A DNA stretch of 64,000 nucleotides from Azolla pinnata (GCA_037176905.1 JBBBWG010006668.1:19729-83728), one strand, 5' to 3'. Numbered from the stretch's first letter, positions 47,141 to 60,244 are shown. Notes: generated by a model from the letters alone, not told the origin. A program made the numbers and translations.

Positions 47141-47346
47141 TACATGTTCACAAGCTCTCAATCTCTTCAGTAACTACACACTGAGGCAATTCCGTTGGAC
47201 AGCATTGTTGATGCCTAGACCATTTCACAAGCTCTCGACCTTTTCAATGTTATGGCTAAAACAAACACCTCATAAGCTCTCAATCTCTTCAATGTTGATG
47301 GCTAGAACACCTCACAAGCTCTTGATCTCTTCAATAACTGCACAAT
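47141..47346. repeat. Degenerate ~45-75-bp tandem repeat at the 3' end of ORC6
   Basis: Units around cacaagctctcaatctcttc occur near 47149, 47229, 47271 and 47314. The proposed last exon of ORC6 lies within the copy nearest the gene. Confidence 0.75.
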
Positions 47347-50026
47347 CTGAGGCAAAAAAAGAGAATACCTTGTAAGGATCCCTCCCAGACAAAGCAAATA
47401 CCTTCCAAGATGGAATTCATGCGCTTCACTCACCTCAGGCTCTTCACCGTCTGATTCTTCATCACTGTGGGGGGCTTCCACCTGAGTTGCTTTCCTTTTC
47501 TTGGAATGCAGCTGAAGTAACTCTGAAAATTTGAAGAAGAGGTTTAGAACCGTTTATAGCTGAGCCTCATCTGCCACAAGAGATTATAGAGGAAAATACC
47601 CTTCCCACAGCTTGACATTTTCTTCTCCTTCTCCAGTCCAACGAGATCAAAACAAAGATCTAGCATTGATGCAGACACCTACAAAGAAAAGATAATGTGT
47701 TGGCAACAAGCATATGATCGATCAGCTGGAGCAGATGAACAAATTTATTAATCTCACCGATGAGAATTCTGATTCTGATGTGCCACAAAACTCTATCAGA
47801 CGCAGTTTATCTACTTTAAGCTGCAAGATGAAGCAACAGCGTATAATATAAGAAGTCGTGTCATAATTTTGTAAATGTAACCCCTTGAAATCAATCTCCG
47901 TACCCATTGTCTTTTCTATCTTGCTCTACAATTACCTAAAACCTTGATTAGATTCACAAGGATATTTATAATCTAAAGAACATATCATAGATATGAATTC
48001 TCATTGTTTGAAAGAAATTGAGACAAACATTAGACCTGGTAGGTAGAGAACTAAATCTTATAGAGAACACAAAAATAGCCCTTCAAAGATTAGAAATTCT
48101 TTGACTACACTAAGAATCTTATAAGAAGATCAGACAGGGAAGTCAACAGAAAAAATAAACAACGATGTAAGATCTTCAAGAGAACTATCTTCACTACCTT
48201 GTTTCTTTTGGCACACAGATAAAATGCAACTGCAGTAAAAACAGGACGATTAAAATCTGCACTTTCTTTCCTTGACTCAGGCAAGGAAGCTACAAATCTC
48301 TGTCTGAACCTGCAAGTTAAAACGAGAAAAATACAAATGCATCAGTGTCATTCCTATCAACAGAGAAATACAGGTTCATATTTACTTACTGTGCCATAGC
48401 TCTTGTTACAGAATTAACCATCCTGACGCAGCCGAATTGGATAGCTAATTCACGCACATCTACTTTTAATCTGCAGAAAAAGAAAAAGAATTTCTCATTA
48501 GAGTATGAGGAATACCGTAAAATTTACATGAAGAATACTTATAAACCACGTACCAGGCTCAGTACCACAGACTCCAAAGAAATCAATATTTTGTGTTTCC
48601 TTAGAGTCTTCCTAATAGACTACTCGAAGCGAGTTGTTTACAATAATGTGTAGCATTTGACAAATTAATTCGTGAATGCAAAACAACAGCGTTGCTCCTA
48701 ATCATTTCTAAACTATTGTCACATCCGAGTCAGAATTGTTCAGAATGTAGACATGCGAGTCAATCAGAGTTTTTAAGGCATAATTTACTCGCAGGAATCT
48801 TGGCATCCTAATTAAAGCCTAGTTGGCATCTATCCTATGGTTAAAAAACAAACACCAATAATTTATTAAAATGTCATGTTCTTTTAAAATATTCGTATGA
48901 AAAGATGCCGAGATACACTGGTTGGTGACGAAGATAGTGATATGATTCTTGTAAAACTGTAACCGTGAGAGCGAGGAGGAGAGAACCAAAATTATTAACA
49001 TGTCGACCACGTTTGTGCGAAACGCGCATGCTAATGTGTGATCTTCTTGAATATATTCAAATTATAAACCCAAGAAGAAAAAACATAAACTTGCATGTGG
49101 AAGGCATTATTAGAATGCGATTATCTTTTGTTTCTTTCCAGCTTCTACCTCAATCCGAGCGCATTCTGGAGATGATTCAACGATCTAATATAGGATTTCT
49201 CAGACATGCCAGCAATTCGAATCCCTTTACGCCGATCAAATTCTACGTTCAATCTAACAGAGAAGAATCAAAATTGCAGAACGCGGATCAATTCTCTGGT
49301 TGTGGAGATTAACAAGCTTCCAAAATTCATCACGGAGAGACAGAGAGAGGAATCAAAACTTACTGCCTGCATGCGAGCTCCACACAGAGAACAGATTTGC
49401 ATACCTCGCCCTGCTCGAGGGCATCGTTATACTTAGTCAGCTTCTCGAAATCGAATAACCGAAAGCTAAAATCAAACTTTTAGATACAGAAGGAAAAAAA
49501 GTGAAGACCTCTTGGCGTATATGGCAAGAGAGATCGCGCCGAAAGAAGTGTGATGAGCGGAAGTAAAAGGGAGGAGGAAGGGGAAAGGAATAGAAAATCA
49601 GATGGAAGAAAGACGGGATTTTGGAAACGGTAAAGAGATTGAAGCCAATATGGACAGTAAAAATGGAAAATTTTTCTGAAACGTGATGAAAATAAGGAAC
49701 ACGAGATTTCGGAGCACAGCGAAAAATGGAGGATAGATCTTCGAGTAGTTCAAGGAAGAAACACCAAGAAACGACGCATGGAAACAATGCTGAGGATTAC
49801 GCGCGAAGCCGCGGGAGGGAGGGAGGTGAAGAAGAGAGGAGAAAAAAAAAGACAGGAAAAAAAAAACCGGGGGGAAGAAGCAGATCAGAAGTTTGCGTGG
49901 TAATACCAGTCCGAAGGAAGACGAGTTGAAGCGCACTTTGCTGAGGCGTTGGAGCTCCATAGCTTTGCGGAGGACGGTGGGGAAAGCGGAGAGGCCGAGG
50001 TTGGAGACGAGGCTGCGGAGATCCAT
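47302..50026 (-). CDS. ORC6: Origin recognition complex subunit 6
   Basis: ORC6 is a cyclin-box/TFIIB-like subunit of the complex that marks replication origins. Exons 5' to 3' are 50026-49907, 49410-49364, 49253-49149, 48470-48390, 48309-48198, 47820-47758, 47678-47600, 47522-47434 and probably 47346-47302, giving 246 aa. The sequence follows plant ORC6 closely: MDLRSLVSNLGL, GEVCKSVLCVEL, FDRRKGIRIAGMSEKSY, LKVDVRELAIQFGCVRMV, FNRPVFTAVAFYLCAKRNK, LKVDKLRLIEFCGTSESEF and MLDLCFDLVGLEKEKK, then an acidic, basic-flanked tail (SKKRKATQVEAPHSDEESDG). Exon phases agree throughout; exon 2 must begin at GGCGAG (49410) and end at the GTAAGT donor. The last exon (IVQLLKRSRACEVF) is weaker: it has a good acceptor but no family conservation, and read-through of exon 8 into the intron also reaches a stop. 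Arabidopsis ORC6 is about 284 aa. Confidence 0.93.
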
Positions 50027-50046
50027 GGCGTTGGAGCTCGCGGAGG

Positions 50047-50217
50047 CGGAGAAGATCGGAGCAGGATGAAGATCAGACGGAGACCAAATTCCTGCAGAAG
50101 ACGGAGAAGATCGGAGCAGGATGAAGATCAGACGGAGACCAAATTCCTGCAGAAGACGGAGAAGATCGGAGCAGGATGAAGATCAGACGGAGACCAAATT
50201 CCTGCAGAAGACGGAGA
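50047..50217. repeat. 57-bp tandem repeat, three copies, upstream of ORC6
   Basis: Units start at 50047, 50104 and 50161, each carrying gaagatcggagcaggatgaa and cagacggagaccaaattcct; they are practically identical. They begin 21 bp upstream of the ORC6 start codon, so they probably lie in its leader. Confidence 0.95.
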
Positions 50218-50239
50218 GAAAGGAAATGTTTTGAATTCG

Positions 50240-50240
50240 C

Positions 50241-50271
<31 letters not shown>

Positions 50272-50385
50272 AGAAGAGCCGTTCCTCCCGCCAGTTTTTT
50301 TCCCGGGGTTTTTTTCCCGGGTTTTTTTTTCCCGGGGTTTTTTTCCCCGGGGTTTTTTTCCCGGGGTTTTTTTTTAACTTTCCCG
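50240..50385. repeat. (GAAA)n tract and T-run/CCCGGGG palindrome array
   Basis: A GAAA run (about 50241-50271) is followed by about five units of seven to nine T then CCCGGG(G) (50294-50375). Each unit has a self-complementary CCCGGG core. It lies 270-350 bp upstream of the ORC6 start. Confidence 0.9.
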
Positions 50386-52066
50386 CCAGTTTATTTTCCT
50401 CTTTGTCCCTGAAGAGAGCTATGTTATAGTCAAAAGAAAGAGGTCAATCAAGTGACGGAAACTTACGCTTCGCGATGGATCTAGCTAAGTATGTATGCAG
50501 ATGGGTTTTGGACAAGAAAAAATCGGAGCGATTGATTGCTGGAGCTTGAGATTTCGAATGGTTGGCGGTGGATCGGAGTTCGGAGCCAAGCTGATGGTTT
50601 TTTTGGAACGGGAAAAAAAAAAATCAGAGAGATTGTGTCGGAATCAGAGGCCTCCCCGATTGGTTCTCGATGGATTGGAGTTCGTCGCTGAGCAGATAGA
50701 GGGTTCTGGACAACCGATTATTAGGTTTCGAAATCAAAGACCTCGTATGGTTGTCGATTCGTAGCTGAGTAGATTTAAAAAAAAACAGGGGAAGAAAAGA
50801 AGGAATGTTTTATTGAATCAAACTTCTCCAATTGTTGGTTTGTCATTGCGAGGGTATGAGTGAGGCCTTTTCTCAATGACGTATACAATTTCTTGATGCG
50901 AATCTGTACGTTTAACGATTTTCTTGAATCGATGAGCGGGTGATGTTCCAATGTGTGTCGTAGGAATTCTGACTTCTTCCAATTGAGAATTTGCGTTCAA
51001 AGGTCCCATCAAACTCAAACCAGTTTTATAGTTCTTGCTCAGATTAATCGCTTCGAGAGACTGACTACATTCAAGCATTAGACTTGTAGCTTGTGGGTAG
51101 ATTCTCTCAATTGGTCAGCGATCTTCATCTCGAGTGTTCAAGTGATTGCTCAACTCATAGATGGAATGAATGTATATACATTTCTATACAACTTCAATGC
51201 TTGCTAAAATTATAAGTACACATCAACGTGTAGCTTTACCTATCATAAAATATTAACCAACTGCCACTTCCTAATCGCTTCTCGCTAATCGTTTCTATCC
51301 TCGTTCAATTGATTCTTAATCTTTGTAGTGCTATTTACTAATCATTCGCTACTTTGTATTGTTGTTTACCAACCGATCCCCTTGCTATAATGCATTGACA
51401 GAAGTTAGTAATTCCAAAATCTAATTAACTCGGTGTTAAACCAATTAATCGGGTGTTCAATTTTAGTGAGAATAATTTCATGTTTTAGCAGGCGTTAAAA
51501 ACGTAGTTAACAATTTTGGTAGGTGCTGTTTGGTAGTTTTTCCCTATCAATTTAAAACATCTCGCTAGCCGAGAAGTCATACCAAGTCAATTTAGTGTAG
51601 CAAACATTCATTTGCGGTATGTATTTTATACATCGCGTGTTTCTCTACGACAGAAGAGTTTGATCGCACTCTTTAAAGAGAAACTCTGGAGGAGGTTTTG
51701 ATTATGTAAGGCAAAGAACATTACGGATGTGTTTTGGCACTTCGATATGTTCCGGGCATTTCCTCTTTCGGACCAAAACCTTTCGTTCATTCTTATTCTT
51801 ATGTACAACTTGTGCTTCGGATAATGGTCGCAAGGGAAGATGATGCTTCGAACCAACAGATTAGCTAAGTGACCATAGATGCGGAAGGAAAGGGAAATCC
51901 TGGTGCAGATAAGAAGCATGCATCGAATCACCTCTAGCTCCATGGGGCCAACACGATGGGATGATGAAGGTTATTGCTGCTTCTTGTAGATGATCTATGC
52001 ATATATGCTTTGCATGAGATTATTCTCTTTTTAGCTTCGTGAAAACAATAAGGCACACTCCCCTGA
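50386..52066. other. Intergenic region
   Basis: AT-rich unique DNA between ORC6 and the ELMO gene; both genes are on the minus strand. No gene, RNA or repeat of note is seen. Confidence 0.6.
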
Positions 52067-54428
52067 CTAGCTGAGCAGTGCGTACGATGGCATGTCTTCG
52101 ATCCGGTTCACAGACTCCAACGTTAGCTCTTGCTCGAGCTGAGCCCTCGTGGCTTTCATCACCGCCTAGATTCAACAAGAGAATTATCACAACAATGCCA
52201 GTGAAGAAATGCCCTAGAAAAAGACACAAACATCCTTAAGCTCTTTATTTCGACAAAATGTCCATTGGGATGTTTCTTTGTTCACATTGCGGAAGAGAGG
52301 CCAGAAGGGATGAAGTGACGGTTCTAATTGCTCAAGCAGCTCCATTAGCTTTTCTCAAATGACAAGACCAAGGACGTTTCGGGAGATAAAATAAATAGTT
52401 AGATAGATTGTGACAAAGCTTCCACTTCATCCCTCTTTCCATGTTCGAGTTTGGGTCAAAGCATGACGAGATTGATGCTTCCTTTAATGTGAGCTAAGCC
52501 GGGCTTTTGATCATAAATGCTTTAATGTGAGCTAAGTCAGCCTTTCCTTCTTTCTTTGCTTGTTATATGCCCTGGAGGAGGTCAATGAAAACAATAGCCA
52601 TAGCCTAGCCCCACGGACATTTCCTTCTTTCCATAGGTTTTATCTCATATCAAGGTTTTCCATCAATATTACAGCGCTATATTATGTGTTCTAACGATTG
52701 TGATGAAGGATTATAGGCATTCAGTTCTCTATGCATGGGGACAAGTCAGATACTCACATTGAATTCCATATATGAAGCATGCATTGAGAGCCATAAGGTA
52801 TCCATCACTTTGAATGCAACGCAGTAGAGCAAGTCAAAAGCTGCCTCTTGTTCTGCAACAATCAAATGTGAATATATCCAAACCAGATATTTCAGTCAAT
52901 GTCACCATTATATAGACTAAAATAAAAACACACGTCAGAACTTGATGCAGGAGATCAATCTGATTTTAATTCGTCTCGATGATTATATCAAATTATAACC
53001 TGTCTGGCCAACCTACCAGCCAATATCTTGACAAAAGATGATCCTATCCATGATCTTGGCTTGTCTGAAGAAACCAGCAATGGCATATGATTTTACAAAA
53101 GGAAACATGGATCACAAATTGGCAAGAAAACTACAGCAAAAACTTACACGAGCGAAGGTCAAGCATTTGAATCAGCATAAACGTAATGTTAACACCCGCA
53201 ACTGCAAAGGGGTACTCCCATGTAGACCTCCTCCCTCCTTTCTTCCATAACAACTGTTGAAAAGATCGCTGACAAAGAAAATGACCACAACTCAAAAACA
53301 GGTATAAATTTGCATGGAAACCTAAAAGTCCAAAAAGGCACACATACAGCAGCATGTTGATAAAAACCAGGTTCATCCACATACCGGATATCTCTTGGCA
53401 AAAAACAGAAGATTCTCAAGGGAGAGATATCCTCCACCCCTGTAAATTGGAGCCACAAATAATGGCATCATATAACGTAGCAATGCAATGAGAGGAGCAG
53501 GTTTCATCTTCAAAAATATGACCTGAAATCGGTAGATGGATCATTGCCTTGCCACCCCATCTCTTTCCATTGATCAGAGATAAGTCCATCTAAATCAGAG
53601 TTAGGGAATGCTTCATACCATAAAGCCTGTAATGTCTCCTGCAAAGCACATAACAAATTTTCACTGAGTTAACAACCTTACAAGCGTTTGTGTCTCCATT
53701 ACATTTTGATAGTTAAATAAGTAAAGTTTTAGAACCTAACTTCTCATGAAGTTGCAAAACGCCCCTTTCGCTGTATTACACAGAACTCTAAAAAAGTTTT
53801 CATGTCTCTGAATTCTCAAAATTCTCCATAATTTCTGTACCTATCATACTTTGATAATAAAATAGGCAATATTTACCACTTCCCTGCTAACTTCACAGGA
53901 AGCTGCAAAATACCCCTTCTACTATATTTGACAGAACTTTCGAAAGGCTGTATGTTTCTAGATTCTCTAAATTCTTCTCTATCTCTGTCTATATAGATCA
54001 TATCTGACCTCCAAGGGCAACACCAAACCTATCAATCTATCTTTCGTACCGCATACTTCTCGTTTGTATGTTTTGGGGGAAGGTGGGGATTGTAGTGAAT
54101 AATATTTTGGAAGTTTTAAGAAAACGTAAGGGATATTTTGGTACACTGACTCGATGATCATCACGAGTAGGATCAAATACAGCTCCTAACCGAAATTGAA
54201 GCCTACGAAGCCGCTCCTCCTGTAAGACAAACATGAATGACTTGAGGGAATGAACAGATAAAATAAATTGCAATCGCTCTATCTTCTGAAAATTAATCAT
54301 GATATAAGAAAGACCTTCAGAAAACACTTAAGAAAAAGGTGAGGCAATCTTACCTGAGCAGGAGTAAACTCTAGAACCAGCATTTTCTCTCCCTGCCCTT
54401 TCTGGTGAGCACAACCACATAACAACAT
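52067..54428 (-). CDS. ELMO/CED-12 domain-containing protein
   Basis: Plant ELMO-domain proteins are small homologues of the ELMO/CED-12 family, which regulate small GTPases in animals; the plant role is poorly defined. Exons 5' to 3' are 54428-54354 (the coding part of an exon beginning near 54459), 54219-54151, 53638-53523, 53439-53385, 53268-53148, 53064-53017, 52852-52758 and 52165-52067, giving 225 aa. Diagnostic blocks are TPAQEERLRRLQFRLGAVFD, LDGLISDQWKEMGWQGNDPS followed by TDFRGGGYLSLENLLFFAK, TWEYPFAVAGVNITFMLIQM, KPRSWIGSSFVKILAEQEAA followed by FDLLYCVAFKVMD, and LEQELTLESVNRIEDMPSY. The exon phases all match. The true start may be further upstream: the first exon shown is open 5' of the Met (SRKLFWICNM) and is preceded by an acceptor, so a 5' exon, possibly near 56.6-56.9 kb, is likely but not identified. 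Confidence 0.92.
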
Positions 54429-54469
54429 GTTGCAAATCCAGAACAACTTTCGAGAGCACCTGCTGCAAC

Positions 54470-56911
54470 AACCGGAATTAGGTTTGAACAATTTTGAAAA
54501 TAGGCTTCTGAATTCAAGTTATATTCCATAGCAATTACAGAAAACAGATGAACTATAAATAAGAGCAGGCGAAGCCCTTGTTCACTAAAAATTCTCAAAT
54601 CAATTGATAGAAAATCATGAATAACATATCTTCAACGCCAAAGGCACATTCTATTTTCAATACAAAAAGTGTGTATGCCATTCATGTTCATATTAACAGA
54701 TTCACAGCTCAGTGTCATCTTTCCAAACCCACTGTCACTTATTGCGTACTGGAAAAACAATGTTATCAACAAGCATTCATCCACTCGTCTTTGAAATAAG
54801 CGCAACTGATTTTTCTTCCAAAGAATCGATTAATACAAAGGATAGACTGATTCCCAACACAAATCACTCTGGTAGATTAATACAGAAGGTACATAATCAT
54901 GGATCACAAATGAAGAACTCACCATTTGCATGAATGCATACAAGTCCACATGCTTTGAATCAATCTTCATGGTTTGGATGCCGAGATCACAAAGTTCAAG
55001 GCACTTTTGTCATTCCCTCATACACACATGTTGCATCTATTATAAGAGTAAGAATAGCAGCACAAAAAGAACAAAAGATGCCAAGACTATCTGACATATA
55101 TGTTTCGCGATAGGTAACAAGAAAGCTTCATACAAAGGGATAAACATTGTACTTGAAACCGCATCTCCTCATATTACTGGAACAGCATCTTGCAGGCCAT
55201 TAAATTAATTATGACTGAAAAAAGGCAAACAATTAATTAATTGCGACAAAATCATGATTACTAATGTGGGTGACATCATGTTACTGAAACAAACATAAAA
55301 GGCTCTAGGCTACCTCAAGATCCAGAATCATGATAATAAAGCATTTGGCATAAAGAGAAAGAGACATATCTATGCTTTATGAGCATCACCACTATAAGAC
55401 AGGAGGCTCAATCAATCTGTTTAAGGAAGATCACAGTTCGGCAATTGACTGAAACTCGGTTAAAAACAAGTGATATCACTCCAATAAGCAATAAGAGAGA
55501 TCTCAGTTGTTGAGTTATCTGTAAAATTTATCAGATCCACATCTAAAGCACAAGCATACAGTTCTACTACTTTAATTCAGAAGAGAAAAAAAAAATTCAA
55601 TCACCAACCTTACAGCATACATAGAGACTACATATCTGTTGAAACAAGGGGTCTTAAGATTACTTGCAAAAGAGAATTTATTTGCGAATCGAGAAATTTA
55701 GTCCATAATCAGAAAAAGCAGACAAGCATAAAAACAAGTGATTGCAAGTGAAGAAAATTTATTTCCAAACAATTAACTTTTTGCATCAAACAAGTAACAA
55801 CTAGCAAAGAAGTATCTAAGGGATTGCTACAGCAAAGAAATAAATGGCAACTTCCAAAAGGAAATTATTTCGAGATATACATTTCAGCAAGAAGATATAT
55901 CTAGCAGCAGATTTAATAGAATTCATTGGAGAAATGAATCCACTGAAAAGTGCTAAAGGAGAAATTCGCAATGACTATAATGGTAATAAGAAAGGTGAAA
56001 TAGATTCTCTAGCATTCATTCGAGAAATGAATCTATTACCAATACAAATGATGCATTCTATGAGGGGTAGGGGTTCCAACAACAAATCTTTCCAAAATAT
56101 TGTATCTGCACAGCAGACAAATATCAATGCAGAGTGTATTCTTGACGGATTGAATCAGTTATTCGTAGAAATAGTTCACTATATTACTGCATGCAAACAA
56201 TTTTCTTCCCAAGGATTTCCTCTTGGCAAGGAATAAGCAGCAACGGCAGTTCATGATAAATAGATGAACTGAAATTTCTTTCCCGAAATTGAATACGTTA
56301 TCAGCACAAGTGTAGGCAACAAACAAAGCAACAAAGGCGGCAAATGGTTAAGAGATGGTCGGTTAGAATTCGGTATGTGATGGAACAACCGAAACAAAGA
56401 TCTTAGACAGGGAGTGTCAAATTAATTAAGGACAATTTCAGCTGTAATCCTCATGAACGGAAGCTGAGATATGAGAATTCTCTTCAAAGAGAATTAGCTC
56501 AGCAACAGAGAGAGAGAGGGGGGGGGAGGGACGGAGGGAGGGACGGAGATGAATCACAACGAAGAATCCATACCACGGGAAAGAGCAGTCTAAAAAAGCA
56601 CAAGATTTTCAGTATGGAAGAAGCAACCGGAAGATGGAGGTCGGGTCAGAGGGCTTACTTAGTGCGCGAGAGAGCGGCAGAGAGCTGCAGAGAGCGAGCA
56701 AGAGGTGTCAATGAGGTAGGCTCGAGTCAAAGTCCAAGGCGTCCGGTTCTACGACAGCTTCCCGCGGTGAGTTGGCGATGGAGGGAGGATCTGAGGCGGA
56801 ATTCTGCGACCGCGGTACATGATGGCGAAGCACGGGCGGGAGGGCCAGCATCACGGAGCCAGTGCTGATGAAGCAGAAGAAGCAGAAGCAGGTGCCATGG
56901 CGATCAGATCA
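54470..56911. other. Probable 5' intron and upstream region of the ELMO gene
   Basis: AT-rich DNA. The only sizeable frame is a plus-strand ATG ORF at 55844-56236 (130 aa, starting MATSKRKLFRDIHFSKKIYL) with a weak internal repeat (EFIGEMN/AFIREMN); I recognise no family. GC-rich, GAG-rich sequence at about 56500-56890 may hold the ELMO first exon and promoter. Confidence 0.4.
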
Positions 56912-56946
56912 GATCAGATCAGATCGATCGATCGATCGATCGATCG
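56910..56946. repeat. (GATCA)n/(GATC)n tract
   Basis: Four GATCA units are followed by about six GATC units. Confidence 0.95.
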
Positions 56947-57090
56947 CGTACGAAAGCGCAAGGAAGAGAAGAGAAGGGAAGGGAAGAAGAGAGGTTTTCT
57001 GTGTCACGCCAAAGGCACAGCTTTCTTTGTGAGCGAGGCCGTATCTACGACGTATATACGGACTCCGTACACCGTATTTATACGCCCCTC

Positions 57091-57720
57091 CATCCGTACA
57101 TGGATGTGCATGCATGTCTGCAGGCACAGCATTCATAGCCAACGTATATCTACGGTCCTCATACGGATGTATGTATTCCAAGCGTATGTATGCATGCGTG
57201 CATGTACGCATGAATGTACACCGTATTTGGATGCATGCATGCATGCGTGTGCACATGTATGTATGCAATATGCATGCGTCTGTATGTATGCGTGCATGCG
57301 TGTTTGCATGTATGTATGTGCATGTATGTATGCATATGCATGCGTCTGTATGTATGCGTGCATGCGTGTTTGCATGTATGTATGTGCGCATTCGCATGTA
57401 TGCATATGCGCGTATGTACTGCACGCATGTATGCTCTGCATGCATGTGTGCTGGATGCATGATCTGCGTGCATGCATGTATCATTGTGTGGGCATATTCG
57501 AGATGCATGCATGCATGCATGAGATGCTCAAAGTTGTACATGTGTGAATGCATGCATGGTGCATGCACGAACGTATGTATGTATGCATGCATGTATGTAT
57601 GCATGCATGCATGCATGTATGCATGTATGTATGTATGTATGTATGCATGCATGTATGCATGCATGCATGTATGCATGCATGTATGTATGTTTGAATGTAT
57701 GTATGTACTTGTGTGCATGG
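57091..57720. repeat. CATG/TGTA tetranucleotide array
   Basis: About 630 bp of alternating CATG, TGTA and TGCA units, mainly (GTATGCATGCAT)-type. Most of it has no stop codons in several frames of both strands, giving spurious Met/Cys/His-rich frames. It contains dozens of CATGCA (RY) hexamers. Confidence 0.93.
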
Positions 57721-60244
57721 AATGTGTGTGTGCATCGTATGTATGGGAGCATGCGCGGCGGTATGTACATGTACACAGATATCCAACATGCAGAAGAGAT
57801 ACCCAGACAGATATCTCAGCAGACAGAGACAGATACAGATACAGATACAGATACACGGATGAGAAAAAAGATTCGGTCATCGGGTGATTGAAGATTAAGC
57901 CTGATTATACAGGCAACAGAACGCGGCGGAAACGCAAAACTCGGCGGTAGCTGTATAACAAAACCCTGAGCTTGAACCACCCCATAACAGACTCCAATCT
58001 TCGCCGATTCCTGCTCGCTGTTTTGTAGCGAATCGGCAACTCAACCCTAAACTTTGAGTCCACGATCGACTCTGATCGTCGCCCGATTCTCGTCCACGGC
58101 GTTTCGATCGAGAGCTGGGGTCGAGCGAAAAAACCGATCGTGGCATTATACAATCTCGGACACGATTGTTTTGGCCGAACCATGTTCACGCATCGAGCGC
58201 ATGGTGCACTCTTTGCGTTGCATCGCGTATCATGCGAACTTCGTGACATTGCGAACGAAAATAATCCTCTGGATTTGGACATGTGTAGGTCACATAGAAT
58301 ACACAGAGAACCATTACAATCCAATGAATATAGGGGAAATTACTAGAAAAAAAATTTGCCTGACAAATCTATTGATTTACGTTTTAACGCCCGCTAATCT
58401 CAGAAGTTGCAGATTAAACGCGTGGTTTTAGCTCTCGTTAGAAATTGTAAAACATTGAGTTGATTCCCGCCGATTGACTTTCTTTTGTTTAGAAAACTTC
58501 AATTTATGTTTGTTAAAACTTTAGTGTTCTACTACTAAAATTCACCATTCTTCTGGCCCTTGAAACATACTTTTGACGATTTATCGGATCTTCCAATGCT
58601 CAGAATCATTCTCGATTGCATTTTGCAGCTTGCAAAAGTATGGTTCATTCTATGCATGCAATCAATCATACACACACCAACATGCATTCAAAGATGCATT
58701 CAAACACACATAATGCACATGCAATCATACGCACCCATGCATTGAAACATGCAATCACAGCCTCATCCATTGCATACACCAACATGCATTCATACACACA
58801 TGGTTTGCAAAGCATTTCTAGGTTCATCTTCGATTACGGACTTGTGCATTATTGGATGGGTTTTCAACCTAATTATTCACATATGATAGATGACATCGGT
58901 GCCCTCGGTAATGTTCTGTCTGTTTTGCTTCTGAGGTCGAGGCTAATGTTGCAGTTACAAGTGCGTCTATGTTGCAGGTAAGAAAAAATAAATTCTCTTC
59001 CGGATTCTGCATTAAGATTGTGTCTAGTTTGTGTGTATATTTTGCAGTTATGCTCCGCGTATGACACACTAAACTCAAGCAAATCGATGTCGATACGCCA
59101 AAGCAGGAAATTTATTATATCTAACAAATTCCACGTCGAATCTTTGCTTCTAGATTCCAAACAACCTATAGTGTCGGAACAAGCGTCAATTCCTGCAAAA
59201 GCGCTACATTGGAATGGTTTATCATTAAGAACGCTATACGTTGTTAATAGATTAAGACAAGTTGACTGATCAGCTGACGAGGAAGAAGAAGAATGAAGAA
59301 GAATCAACAACAGCAGTAGCATCAAAACTATAGATTATATTCTTGTCGTTGCAGCTCATGCCGCTCGTCATCTCCAGATGTTTCTTTCTTAGAATCGGAT
59401 CCAACGACTTCTAAATTGATCGAGTCTGTGGGAACGATGATGGCACTTACCAAACTGCAATGTCAGCAGAACCCCCATCGCATAACAAATTTACTAGTTA
59501 CATTTTAATGCCTACAGAAATTAGAAATCACAAATTAACGTCTTGGTTTTATCTCTCGTTAAACAGAAAAAAGATCAATGCTCAATTAATCGGAGTCTGA
59601 AATAACGAGCTTCAGTTAATCGAATACAGTAAGGGAATCGAGCAAAAAACATCAGCAGGAAGCAGAAAGCAACGGATGAATAGCAACAGGAAGTATGTTC
59701 CAGACCAGAAGAACGACAAACATAATAAAACATTTAGATTTTACAAACGGAAAACAATCAGGATTTGTTTTTTCGAAGAAGAAGAAGAAGAACACACACA
59801 CAAACATTCGCAAACGCTTGCGAATCCACATTCATGTTTTGCAAAAACCAGAAGCTTGCGAATGTTAACGTTCTATGTACACATATACCAGCTCTCTCGT
59901 AAAATTCGAGCAAATCGTATACGTGTACTTTACTTCGCCAGATGTGCATACTACCGGCTACAGCAGCAATCGAAGTATATATATATATATATCGATTTTT
60001 GGATTGTAACGGAATGATACGAGTCTGGAGAAATCGTCGGCCGAGAGAATACAGAATCAGACCTGGGAAATGAAGGAACAAAAATGTCAAGAAGAAAGAA
60101 AGAGCACATCATGCACATGCACATGCACATGCACACATACTCATCCGTATTTGTATTTGTATTCGTATTCGTATACTTATCCGTATCCGTGTATCCATAC
60201 GGATACGTATCTTTCTCTTCCCTTTGTTCCCAGCGAGGAGGAAG
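57721..60244. other. Intergenic region between divergent ELMO and UVR/SnoaL genes
   Basis: No convincing gene. It contains an (ACAGAT)n run (about 57820-57860), a CATGCATT-rich patch (about 58650-58800), and a diverged repeat pair at 58361-58440 and 59482-59563. An inverted repeat of CGTATCCG/CGGATACG (about 60180-60212) lies just before the next gene. Confidence 0.5.

Noticed and set aside
56909-57887. Two Met/Cys/His-rich frames of 250-320 aa on opposite strands
   Set aside because: They arise from the CATG tetranucleotide array, which lacks stop codons.
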